Below are positions 14,857-22,007 of a stretch of DNA of 33,515 nt, piece after piece. The notes under the pieces are model-generated. The model saw only the letters and a program-made list of their open reading frames with translations, ran no database searches and was not told the DNA's origin. A program made the translations under genes and the position numbers. Origin of the DNA: a bacterium (GTDB lineage Archaea > Thermoplasmatota > Thermoplasmata > Lutacidiplasmatales > UBA184); NCBI GenBank assembly GCA_027309555.1, contig DAIDCO010000016.1, positions 5,732-39,246 of the forward strand, in the 5' to 3' direction. Position 1 is the first letter of the stretch, and each line of letters begins with the position of its first letter.

Positions 14857-15006
14857 TCACCACCTCCGGTGGGCCCGCGCGCGACTTTCTAGGTCGGCGG
14901 TTAGCTCATAGGTATACCCGTAACCCCGGGCATCCGAAATAAGGCTTTCGGCGGAGGCAGTTGACCTCGGGCGACGGACCGCCAGGTAGAATCTGGTCAG
15001 GGCCAA
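14857..15006 (-). CDS. Very small hypothetical protein, first gene of unknown operon
   Basis: 49 residues from TTG 15006. A GAGGAGGGG ribosome-binding site lies directly before the start, and CTTAAG at 15046-15051 is in promoter position. The product is basic at both ends (RFYLAVRRPRS, RARAHRRW) with a middle segment ESLISDARGYGYTYELTADL. No family is recognised. The evidence is the ordered arrangement of promoter, ribosome-binding site and start, followed by two tightly packed genes. Confidence 0.4.
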   Translation of the reverse strand: MALTRFYLAVRRPRSTASAESLISDARGYGYTYELTADLESRARAHRRW

Positions 15007-15045
15007 AGTCCCCTCCTCGGGACGGCGCCGATGCCACCGCCCCTG

Positions 15046-15051
15046 CTTAAG
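15046..15051 (-). promoter_or_regulatory. CTTAAG TATA-like box for the three-gene operon
   Basis: Palindromic CTTAAG 40 nt before the TTG at 15006. With 27 nt spacing the transcript would start near 15021, leaving a leader of about 15 nt that contains the GAGGAGGGG ribosome-binding site. The rest of 15052-15194 shows no supported gene. Confidence 0.45.
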
Positions 15052-15194
15052 CCCAGCGGTATCCCGCCCCACATGGCCGATGGCGTGCGGGTCCGGACCT
15101 GTTCCACTCTGTTCCCGACGACCGAAAAGCGACGAGGATTCACTGAACCATGCGGAGACGAAACTGAAATGGGGCCGATTCCGATTAGGCAGCG

Positions 15195-15677
15195 ATGCCG
15201 CGAGGTGCCCCGCGTATACTGGTGGACGAGTTCTACAGAGGTTGGCCCATCGAGACGATAACGAGACTCCCCGAAGGACTTCGGGGACTCTATGTCTTGT
15301 ACGACACAGATGGACGCCCCTTGAGAATCGGGATTTCCGGAAGGGGAGACCAAGACATAAAGCGACGAATCTACAACGACTATCACCGATGGAAAACGTG
15401 GCGTGGTGTTGACCATTTCTCACTGTTCACTTTCACGACGCCAACTTGGTTCGAACAGGTCGAGCGCCTTATGTTGCGGGCGGTCGGTAAGGCTCTCGCT
15501 GCGAACCTCAATGCCGGCGAGGTTCGCGTGAAGTCGAGGGTAATCGGCCCTCCCTCGATGCGAGGTGTCCCGAAAGACTTCATTCGACGTAAGGTCGACA
15601 CCGAAGGGTACGTTTCTGTGGGAGAGAAGCACTCCGGACGGAGCGTTCGGGTGGAGATCGGCGTTCGCAAGAGGTGA
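15195..15677 (+). CDS. GIY-YIG domain protein
   Basis: 160 residues. A GIY-YIG nuclease-like domain spans about 28-105: GLYVLYDTDGRPLRIGISG gives the two signature strands, KRRIYNDYHRW supplies the conserved Arg and Tyr/His positions, and FEQVERLMLRA has the metal-binding Glu. The C-terminal 55 residues (VIGPPSMRGVPKDFIRRKV, then YVSVGEKH) are not recognised. It is distinct from the Eco29kI-like enzyme 1.5 kb upstream, lacking the GFGxHDPG motif. The function could be DNA cleavage for defence or mobility, or a repair-type nicking activity. It is followed after 2 nt by a small reading frame carrying a repeat. Confidence 0.7.
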   Translation: MPRGAPRILVDEFYRGWPIETITRLPEGLRGLYVLYDTDGRPLRIGISGRGDQDIKRRIYNDYHRWKTWRGVDHFSLFTFTTPTWFEQVERLMLRAVGKALAANLNAGEVRVKSRVIGPPSMRGVPKDFIRRKVDTEGYVSVGEKHSGRSVRVEIGVRKR

Positions 15678-15679
15678 GA

Positions 15680-15799
15680 TTGGCCCGAGCCGTTACACCC
15701 GAATCTCGAATGGCGAAAAGGCCCGAGGAGTTTCAGAACCCGGTCGGCAGCTCATCTGACAAGCCTTCGCCCACGACAACCGTAGAGCCCGATTTGTAA
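15680..15799 (+). CDS. Possible 39-residue peptide containing repeat copy A
   Basis: From TTG 15680, 2 nt after the GIY-YIG stop, to TAA at 15799. The product starts LARAVTPE, then KRPEEFQNPV, followed by a Ser/Thr/Pro-rich tail. Its first 20 residues align with the 24-residue frame at 16480 (RAVTxE, K, E, QN, V shared). The nucleotide matches are not concentrated at third codon positions, so DNA-level repeat function is equally possible. Confidence 0.25.
   Translation: MARAVTPESRMAKRPEEFQNPVGSSSDKPSPTTTVEPDL
15687..15740 (+). repeat. 54-nt imperfect direct repeat, copy A
   Basis: Aligns without gaps to 16493-16546, 42 of 54 identical by eye, beginning GAGCCGTTACAC and ending CAGAACC. The two copies flank the pair of small membrane-protein genes. 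Confidence 0.6.
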
Positions 15800-15868
15800 C
15801 GGGCCTCGCCACGCTCCCCCAATCCCGCGGAAAGAGACGGAACCTCACTAAACCGACCCCGTTCGGTC

Positions 15869-16189
15869 CTATCCGGCTCTTTCCTTCTCTTCTTTCCTCT
15901 TGGCCTCGACCTCACGCCTTTCCTTCTCTCGCGCTTTCATCTGTGGAATCCGTGCAACCCCTGCACAGCATGAGCCGATAATCCCAATAGAAGACGGCAC
16001 GAGTATCGCAGCCGTAGTCGCGTCCCACCCTTGCTTGAGTGTCAGGAAAACGAATACCGTGAGAGAGGCGGAGAGTAGCAGTCCGACGGGTACTCCGAAC
16101 AGCAGTGGCTTGACCCACACCGAGTTCGCTGACCACCACAATCTCGCATCGGGGTGCGGCACGGTCGCACCCCGAACTATACCACACAC
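15869..16189 (-). CDS. Small membrane protein with charged C-terminal tail
   Basis: 106 residues from GTG 16189, which overlaps the end of the preceding membrane-protein gene by 13 nt. Two hydrophobic segments (about 28-51, PLLFGVPVGLLLSASLTVFV; and 60-78, ending IGIIGSCCAG) are followed by a highly charged, probably helical tail KAREKERREVEAKRKEEKE. The topology suggests a membrane-anchored protein with a cytoplasmic charged helix. The family is not known. Confidence 0.55.
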   Translation of the reverse strand: MCGIVRGATVPHPDARLWWSANSVWVKPLLFGVPVGLLLSASLTVFVFLTLKQGWDATTAAILVPSSIGIIGSCCAGVARIPQMKAREKERREVEAKRKEEKERAG

Positions 16190-16425
16190 CCGGCCACACT
16201 TGCCAGATACAACCCGGCACCAATGAGGGCTATTGCAGCCACCGCGACGAACGGAACTACCAACAATCCACCAAACAGTGCAACTGTCCCACCAATCAAG
16301 GCGGCTGCGATACCGAATAGGAGAAGCGAGTAGCCGCCGCCGCAGGAGGCGGACAGAGTGTATCCAATCACAATCAGAGCCACGGCCACGATCAAAAGCC
16401 CCACCCCAACGATTGGGTTCGGCAT
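16177..16425 (-). CDS. Small three-segment membrane protein
   Basis: 82 residues from ATG 16425. Three hydrophobic stretches (about 4-20, 29-43 and 46-78) make up nearly the whole protein. The ATG at 16425 is preferred over 16461, because a GTTTAAC box at 16447-16453 is in leaderless position for it. It overlaps the downstream membrane gene by 13 nt, so the two form an operon. Unrecognised; similar small hydrophobic proteins occur both as superinfection or effector proteins of mobile elements and as unrelated membrane proteins. Confidence 0.6.
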   Translation of the reverse strand: MPNPIVGVGLLIVAVALIVIGYTLSASCGGGYSLLLFGIAAALIGGTVALFGGLLVVPFVAVAAIALIGAGLYLASVAGCVV

Positions 16426-16446
16426 GAGCCGGGATTGGTTCCCGGA

Positions 16447-16453
16447 GTTAAAC
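16447..16453 (-). promoter_or_regulatory. TATA-like box for the membrane-protein pair
   Basis: The minus strand reads GTTTAAC, centred 25 nt before the ATG at 16425. Confidence 0.4.
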
Positions 16454-16479
16454 CCCCTCATCGGACAGAACCCTTGAGG

Positions 16480-16554
16480 GTGGCCAAGCCGCGAGCCGTT
16501 ACACGCGAAAATTGGCGGGAGAAAAGCCGCGACGAGTTACAGAACCGCGTTTAA
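16480..16554 (+). CDS. Possible 24-residue peptide containing repeat copy B
   Basis: From GTG 16480 to TAA 16554, product VAKPRAVTRENW, then REKSRDELQNRV. It aligns with the start of the frame at 15680. It has no clear promoter. It may only be a chance frame over a DNA repeat or a truncated gene end. Confidence 0.2.
   Translation: MAKPRAVTRENWREKSRDELQNRV
16493..16546 (+). repeat. 54-nt imperfect direct repeat, copy B
   Basis: Partner of 15687-15740 (42 of 54 identical, no gaps). It lies just before the transposase remnant at 16569-16931. Confidence 0.6.
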
Positions 16555-16568
16555 CGGAAGGTGTCGTT

Positions 16569-16931
16569 TTATTCGCTGAGGTGACGGGATTGCACGACAG
16601 GCATCGCCGTGTGGTCCCGATCGAGCGACAAGAGGTATCGGTCGAGGTCAGGTACCGATGGCATGACAGCTGGGGGAGGTTTCTCCGGGGGGTTCAGGAA
16701 GTCCGGCAGTAGGTTGCGTTCGAACATCTGCCGAATCAGCGCGGTGATGTTGTAGGCGACCAGCTTCGCGACGAGTTCGTTGACCTGGGCTGGGAAATTC
16801 CGTGGAAGGAGCCTCTCGCCCAGCTCTTGCTTGATGGCGCCGAATGTCGTCTCGGCTTTGGCTCGCTGGTCGTAGTGCTGATCGAACTCCTCGCGGTGGA
16901 GCTGGGAGAAGAGGAACGTTTTGTGGTACAA
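16569..16931 (-). pseudogene. IS4/IS5-type transposase remnant (C-terminal part)
   Basis: The 120-codon frame encodes only the C-terminal part of a DDE transposase: YHKTFLFSQLHREEFDQHYD, then RAKAETTFGAIKQ with the likely catalytic Glu, then LVAYNITALIRQMFERN. The frame is closed by a TGA just upstream of 16931. A reading-frame change there would extend it by a few codons (ESDFKG), so the gene is truncated and probably frameshifted. Without the N-terminal DDE aspartates it cannot be active. It marks the tbp side of the accessory island. Confidence 0.75.
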
Positions 16932-17018
16932 CCCTTGAAGTCAGATTCGGTTCCGGGGTCGCCCCGTCTCACCCGCGGACGAGGCGGAAGGTGCGGACGG
17001 ACGAGGCCCAAGCCTCGG

Positions 17019-17699
17019 TCACGGGGTGCGAGCCGTCGCCGAGTTTTCGGACCGTGGGGTGGGATCCGACCGGGGGAGCACCGAGGCCGGACGGGACGAT
17101 CGGGGAGTTCGTGCGGTCCGACGCTCTTCCGCATCGGTCCGGCTGCGTCCCCGTCCGAGGAGGCCCTCGGCACGGAGTTCCTTCGTGATCTTCTCGACCG
17201 CGAGCGCGACGTCCGAAGGTCGCCGAGCGCCCGTGCACACGAGTTTGCCGCTGCCGAACAGGAGCACCACCACGCGCGGTTCTTCCAGCCGGCAGACCAA
17301 ACCGGGAAACTGCTCGGGCTCGTATTCGACGCGATCGAGGCCGAGGGTGATCGCGATCGAGTTCAGGTTGACCTCGCTCTCGAGGTCGGAGGTGGCGACG
17401 ATGTTCTGGACTTGGGTCTTCGGTCGCAAGAGGACCTTCTGACCCCCCTTTCGGATCAGCTCTGAGACCGTGCGGATCGACTCCTCGACCTGTCGCATGC
17501 TTTTCCCGCCCGTGCAAACGAGCTTTCCCGAGCGGAACAGGAGTATGGCGGTCCGCGGCTTCTCGAGCCTATAGATGACCCCCGGGAACTGTTCGGGCTC
17601 GTACTCCGATCCCTCGAGAGTAAGGGCGACCGATTGCAGGTCGAGTTCGTCGCTCACGCTCGTGGAGGCCACTACGTTCTCGATTCGAATTCGCGTCAC
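17019..17699 (-). CDS. tbp: TATA-box-binding protein
   Basis: 226 residues from GTG 17699. Two TBP half-repeats are clear: residues 7-90 (IENVVASTSVSDELDLQSVA, then YEPEQFPGVIYRL, RTAILLFRSGKLVCTG) and 98-180 (VQNIVATSDLESEVNLNSIA, then YEPEQFPGLVCRL, VVVLLFGSGKLVCTG). It binds promoter TATA boxes and recruits TFB and RNA polymerase. The GTG is chosen because conserved sequence begins directly after it and several TATA-like boxes lie at 17702-17733. A longer frame to 17873 would cross those boxes. The C-terminal tail of about 40 residues (Arg/Ser/Thr/Pro-rich) goes beyond the usual length of roughly 180. Confidence 0.95.
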   Translation of the reverse strand: MTRIRIENVVASTSVSDELDLQSVALTLEGSEYEPEQFPGVIYRLEKPRTAILLFRSGKLVCTGGKSMRQVEESIRTVSELIRKGGQKVLLRPKTQVQNIVATSDLESEVNLNSIAITLGLDRVEYEPEQFPGLVCRLEEPRVVVLLFGSGKLVCTGARRPSDVALAVEKITKELRAEGLLGRGRSRTDAEERRTARTPRSSRPASVLPRSDPTPRSENSATARTP

Positions 17700-17701
17700 G
17701 G

Positions 17702-17733
17702 CTATATAAGGGGTATTTAAAACTCTATTTAAG
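17702..17733 (-). promoter_or_regulatory. Cluster of TATA-like boxes upstream of tbp
   Basis: Three A/T-rich motifs lie in 32 nt: TATATA at 17703-17708, TATTTAAA at 17714-17721 and CTTAAATA (minus strand) at 17726-17733. The last is centred about 30 nt before the GTG at 17699, the leaderless position. The others overlap the expected initiation region, so TBP binding there might repress its own gene. Confidence 0.55.
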
Positions 17734-17990
17734 GAGCCTCCCTCCACCCCCAAACCCTCTCCATGGCGGCCATCCTTCCCCTCCCCGAGGCCGGAAGCGA
17801 AGTCGCCGTGGATCCCGGCGCGGACGCGCTCTTCGGACAGCTTCCCCGGGGAAACCACTGGGACGTCGACCACGGGGAGGGAAGTCCGCGCCGCCGATGG
17901 GTTTCACGGGGTGCGTCGAGACCGGGGTCTCCGGGCACCGTGGGAGATAGATAGAAGAACCCCCGGGTGTCAGTCCGGAAGTACTACGCC

Positions 17991-18503
17991 ATGTCGATGA
18001 TGGGTGCTCCCGCACAGGGTCCGTCGCCGGGCTCGGTAGACCATGCGAACCTCCTTTCGCTCCTGGGGACCACCCGCACGCTCACGAGGGTGTGGGTTTT
18101 GCTGGGCGTGCTCGTCGGGGTGCTGAACCTCCTCGCCATCCTCTTCTCGATCCTTACCTTCCGGTTCCCCGGCGGCGGGATCGGCGGCCTCGTTTACGCG
18201 GCGATCTGGGTGGGTGTCGACCTCCTGCTGCTCGACCGACTGAACGGCTGGTCGGCCCTCCTGGCCGAGGGGCACTACCAGGCCCTGAAGGAGCCGTTCC
18301 TCCTCTGGGGGATCCTCGGCCTGCTGTTCGGCGTGATCCCGGGGGTCCTGCTCCTGTGGCTCTACCTCAAGGTGCTTCCCTGGCCCGACCACCCCGGCCC
18401 GCTCGGCCCGGGTGTTGCGCCCCCCGCGGGTACCGTCATTCCCCCCGGGGCTCTGCATCCCGCCCCGGTCGGCGGCCCCTCAGCCGAATCTCCGAAGAGC
18501 TGA
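17991..18503 (+). CDS. Small membrane protein with Pro-rich tail
   Basis: 170 residues from ATG 17991. An AGATAGATA box near 17944-17952 predicts a start of transcription near 17976, favouring this ATG over the GTG at 17967. Hydrophobic segments lie at about 33-55 (VWVLLGVLVGVLNLLAILFS), 61-80 and 100-125 (LLWGILGLLFGVIPGVLLLW), so three membrane spans are likely. A Pro/Gly-rich C-terminus (about 130-170) is probably disordered. No family is recognised. Confidence 0.65.
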   Translation: MSMMGAPAQGPSPGSVDHANLLSLLGTTRTLTRVWVLLGVLVGVLNLLAILFSILTFRFPGGGIGGLVYAAIWVGVDLLLLDRLNGWSALLAEGHYQALKEPFLLWGILGLLFGVIPGVLLLWLYLKVLPWPDHPGPLGPGVAPPAGTVIPPGALHPAPVGGPSAESPKS

Positions 18504-18584
18504 CCGGGTAGACTCGTTCCGGAACTAGACCTCCAGGGTGACGGGGTCGGAGCGCCGCCCCTTCGGGCCCGACCACCGCTGCAT

Positions 18585-18592
18585 CCTTATGA
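18585..18592 (+). promoter_or_regulatory. TATA-like box for the PolD large subunit gene
   Basis: CCTTATGA is centred 27 nt before the GTG at 18615, ideal for a leaderless transcript. Confidence 0.5.
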
Positions 18593-18614
18593 GAGACCGG
18601 GCTCCTCGCCTCCC

Positions 18615-21600
18615 GTGGAGTCCTATTTCCACGCGATCGAGGCTTCGGTGGACCGGGCCTACGCGGTCGCCGACCAGGCCCGCCGCGAAGGGATCGATCC
18701 TGAGCTTACGCCCGAGATCCCCCGTGCTCAGGACATGGCGATGCGGGTCGAGAAGCTCCTCGCCCACCTCGGGATCGAGGGGATCTCGACGGAGATACGG
18801 GCGCTGTCGGCCCAGATGCCGCGCGAGGAGGTCGCGGTCGCGATCGCGCGACGAATCGCGCGCGATGCGAGCCGGTACGGCTCGGTCGCGGCCCGCGTTG
18901 AGGCTGCGCTGCGGGTCGGTCTTGCCATCCTGACGGAGGGGATCCTGGTCGCGCCGCTCGAAGGCCTCGCCGAGGTCCACGTGCAGGAGGGGCCCGACCG
19001 GAAGGGGTACATCGAGCTGTACTACGCCGGTCCGATCCGCGCCGCGGGCGGGACGGCGCAAGCGCTCAGCGTGCTCCTCGCCGACATCGTACGGCGCGAC
19101 CTCGGCCTCGAACCGTTCCGGCCCGAGCCGAAGGAGGTCGAGCGCTACAAGGAGGAGATCCCGCTCTACAAGTACCACCAGCACCTTCAGTACGTACCGA
19201 CGCCCGAGGAGATCGAGCTCGTCGTGCGTCACGTGCCCGTCGCGATCTCGGGCGAGGCGACCGAAGGCGACGCGGAGGTCAGCGCCTTCCGCAACCTCCC
19301 GCGCGTCCCAACGAACGGGATCCGTGGAGGGGCGTGCCTCGTCATCGCCGAGGGGCTCTGCCAGAAGGCGGCGAAGCTTCGGAAGATCGTGGACAAGCTC
19401 GGGCTCGACGGCTGGGAGTTCCTCGCCGAGCTGGGCCACCACACGACGGACGAGGAGGACGCGCGGACCCCGAAGTACCTCCAGGACTCGGTCGGGGGTC
19501 GCCCGGTCCTCGCCCACCCGAACCGTCCCGGGGGGTTCCGTCTCGTCTACGGCCGGGCCCGCACTACGGGCCTTGCTGCGTGCGCGATGAACCCGGCGAC
19601 GATGGTCATCCTCCAGCACTTCGTCGCGATCGGCACCCAGGTGAAGCTCGAGTACCCGGGCAAGGCCGCGGCGATGGGGGTCTGCGACACCGTGGAGGGA
19701 CCGATCGTCGAGCTCGACGACGGGACCGTGACCGCCGTCCACGACATCTCCCGTGCCGAGACCCTGCGACCGCGCGTCCGTCGGATCATCGACCTCGGCG
19801 AGATCCTCGTCTCGTTCGGCGAGTTCCTCGAGAACAACCGCGCGCTCGTCCCGGGCGCCTACTCGCTCGACTGGCACGCGGAGGAGCTGCGGGCCGCTGG
19901 GGTCGACCCGACGGCGGGGGTCGGCGTGACCTCGTACGCCGCCGCGGTCGAGCTCTCCCGCGCCCACGAGGTGCCGCTACACCCGCGGTGGCTGCTCTTC
20001 TGGCACGACCTCACGACCGCCGAGATCCGCGCGCTCGGCGAATTCGTCGAGCGCACCGGTCGCTGGACGGGAGAGGCCGTCGAGCTCCCCTCCGACCCGG
20101 CATGGCGGGAAGCGCTCGAACGCCTCGGCTTCCTATTCTTCCCGGTGGAGCCGGACCGGATCCGTGGGGAGCCCGACCCGAGCGCGGCCCTCGTCGGGGG
20201 GCTCGGGCTCGCGGCCGAGGGAAACCTCCTCGTCCGCCAGACGCCCCTCGAGCCGGTCGGCCTGGACCCGCTCCACTACGTCCGCCGCCTCGCGGGGGTC
20301 ACGGTCCGGGCTCGCGGACCGTCCCGGGTCGGTGGGCGGGTCGGCCGACCCGAGAAAGCCTACCAGCGCAGTATGCAACCGAACGTCCACGCGCTCTTTC
20401 CGGTCGGCGCGGCCGGAGGACCGACCCGGTCGATTCCCGAGGCGGCCCGCCGCACGATGCGGGAGGGAGCGGAGGTCGACCTCGGGATCCGTGCGTGTCC
20501 CTCCTGCGGTCGCACGACCGTTTGGACCCGGTGCCCGTGCGGGGCCCATACCGAGCCGACCGGTACGGTGGGTCGGCAAGCGCTCCCGATCGCGCGGCTC
20601 TGGAGCGACGCGCTCACCCGCCTCCACCTCGGCAAGGTGCCGATCGTCAAGGGAGTGAAGGGCCTCACCTCCCCCGGGAAGGTTCCCGAGCCGGTCGAGA
20701 AGGGGATCCTGCGGGCCGTGCACTCGATCTCGGTCTACCAGGACGGCACGGCCCGCTTCGACCTCACGGACCTGCCCCTCACGCACTTCCGCCCGGCGGA
20801 GATCGGCACGGACATCGAGACCCTTCGGCGGCTCGGCTACGAACGGGACTGGGCCGGCGCCGAGCTCATCGATCCCGAGCAGCTGGTCGAGCTTGCGCCG
20901 CAGGACCTCGTCGTCTCCCGCTCGTGCGGGGAATACCTCACCCGGCTCGCCCAGTTCGTGGACGACGAGCTCGTGCGCCTCTACAACCTCGACCCGTTCT
21001 ACTCGGCCGACCGGCCCGAGAGCCTGGTCGGACAGATCGTGGTCGCCCTTGCCCCGCACACGTCGGGGGGCGTCGCCGGCCGCCTCCTCGGCTTCACCGA
21101 CGCCGAGGCCTGCTTCGCGTCGCCCGTCTTCCATGCCGCGAAGCGACGCAACTGCGACGGGGACGAGGACTCGGTCACCCTCCTCCTCGACGCGCTGCTC
21201 AACTTCTCGCGCGCATACCTTCCCGATAGCCGCGGCGCGCTCATGGACAAGCCGCTCGTGCTCACGACGCGGCTCGTCGCGACCGAAGTCGACAAGGAGG
21301 CGCACAACGTCGACGTGTCGAGCCACCACCCCCTCGCCCTCTACCGGGCGGCCGCCGAGGGCCGGTCGGCGAAGGACGTCGAGCCCCTCCTCGACCTCGT
21401 CGGCCACCGGCTCGGCTCGGCTCGGGCCCTTTCGGGCTACGGGTTCACCCACGACACCTCCCGCATCGCCGGTGGGCCCGTCCGCTCGGCGTACCGGGAT
21501 GGTCGGTCGATGACCGACATGGTCGAGCGGTCGATCCGGCTCGCGACCCAGATCCGCGCGGTCGATGTCGCCGAAGCGGTCACTCTCGTGCTGAACGCGC

Positions 21601-21959
21601 ACTTCCTGCCGGACGTCATGGGGAACCTCAAGAGCTACGCGACCCAGCGCTTCCGTTGCAAGGACTGCGGGGCCTCCTACCGCCGTCCGCCGCTCACCGG
21701 ACGCTGTACCGCGATCGGGACGAGCCGGGACCGGTGCGACGCCGAGCTCCTGTCGAGCGTCTACGAGGCGTCGGTCCGCAAGTATCTCCCGCTCTCCGAG
21801 CGGCTCAGCGAGATCGAGGGGATCACGCCGTATGTGCGCCAGCGGATCCGGGTGCTCTCCGACTCGATCGCCACTCTCTTCCCGGGATCCACCGCGCAGA
21901 CGACGCTCGACCGGTTCCGCCCACGCGAACGCTCGCCGGCGGTCGCGGGAGGGGAGTGA
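18615..21959 (+). CDS. polC: DNA polymerase D large (catalytic) subunit DP2
   Basis: 1114 residues from GTG 18615. DP2 is the polymerising subunit of the two-subunit, euryarchaeal-type replicative polymerase; its partner DP1 is not in this window. Visible hallmarks: the N-terminal MESYFHAIE, RAAGGTAQALSVLLADIVRR, SVGGRPVLAHPNRPGGFRL, the GRVGRPEKAYQRSM motif, the catalytic NCDGDED (Asp848 and Asp850), a zinc motif starting CPSCG (Cys628) and a second one near the C-terminus (RFRCKDCG, Cys1015 and Cys1018, then two more Cys). Length is normal, so there is no intein, although DP2 inteins are frequent at the NCDGD region in other archaea. Confidence 0.95.
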   Translation: MESYFHAIEASVDRAYAVADQARREGIDPELTPEIPRAQDMAMRVEKLLAHLGIEGISTEIRALSAQMPREEVAVAIARRIARDASRYGSVAARVEAALRVGLAILTEGILVAPLEGLAEVHVQEGPDRKGYIELYYAGPIRAAGGTAQALSVLLADIVRRDLGLEPFRPEPKEVERYKEEIPLYKYHQHLQYVPTPEEIELVVRHVPVAISGEATEGDAEVSAFRNLPRVPTNGIRGGACLVIAEGLCQKAAKLRKIVDKLGLDGWEFLAELGHHTTDEEDARTPKYLQDSVGGRPVLAHPNRPGGFRLVYGRARTTGLAACAMNPATMVILQHFVAIGTQVKLEYPGKAAAMGVCDTVEGPIVELDDGTVTAVHDISRAETLRPRVRRIIDLGEILVSFGEFLENNRALVPGAYSLDWHAEELRAAGVDPTAGVGVTSYAAAVELSRAHEVPLHPRWLLFWHDLTTAEIRALGEFVERTGRWTGEAVELPSDPAWREALERLGFLFFPVEPDRIRGEPDPSAALVGGLGLAAEGNLLVRQTPLEPVGLDPLHYVRRLAGVTVRARGPSRVGGRVGRPEKAYQRSMQPNVHALFPVGAAGGPTRSIPEAARRTMREGAEVDLGIRACPSCGRTTVWTRCPCGAHTEPTGTVGRQALPIARLWSDALTRLHLGKVPIVKGVKGLTSPGKVPEPVEKGILRAVHSISVYQDGTARFDLTDLPLTHFRPAEIGTDIETLRRLGYERDWAGAELIDPEQLVELAPQDLVVSRSCGEYLTRLAQFVDDELVRLYNLDPFYSADRPESLVGQIVVALAPHTSGGVAGRLLGFTDAEACFASPVFHAAKRRNCDGDEDSVTLLLDALLNFSRAYLPDSRGALMDKPLVLTTRLVATEVDKEAHNVDVSSHHPLALYRAAAEGRSAKDVEPLLDLVGHRLGSARALSGYGFTHDTSRIAGGPVRSAYRDGRSMTDMVERSIRLATQIRAVDVAEAVTLVLNAHFLPDVMGNLKSYATQRFRCKDCGASYRRPPLTGRCTAIGTSRDRCDAELLSSVYEASVRKYLPLSERLSEIEGITPYVRQRIRVLSDSIATLFPGSTAQTTLDRFRPRERSPAVAGGE

Positions 21960-22007
21960 CGGAGCGCGGAACGGCCAAATAGCCCGGGACCCGTGACGCC
22001 CCGGGTC

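Noticed and set aside
15052-15194. Further gene between the CTTAAG box and the second GIY-YIG gene
   Set aside because: Frames here are short or antisense and lack a promoter-start combination.
17700-17873. Longer tbp reading frame starting at 17873
   Set aside because: It crosses the TATA cluster at 17702-17733 and adds a segment unlike any TBP N-terminus.
17763-17954. Plus-strand frame of 63 codons with an ATG and a TATA-like box at 17721-17735
   Set aside because: The box is better explained as the tbp promoter, the product is low complexity, and nothing about the frame is family-like.
18525-19967. Minus-strand 480-codon frame opposite the PolD gene
   Set aside because: Antisense shadow; the plus strand encodes clear PolD motifs throughout.
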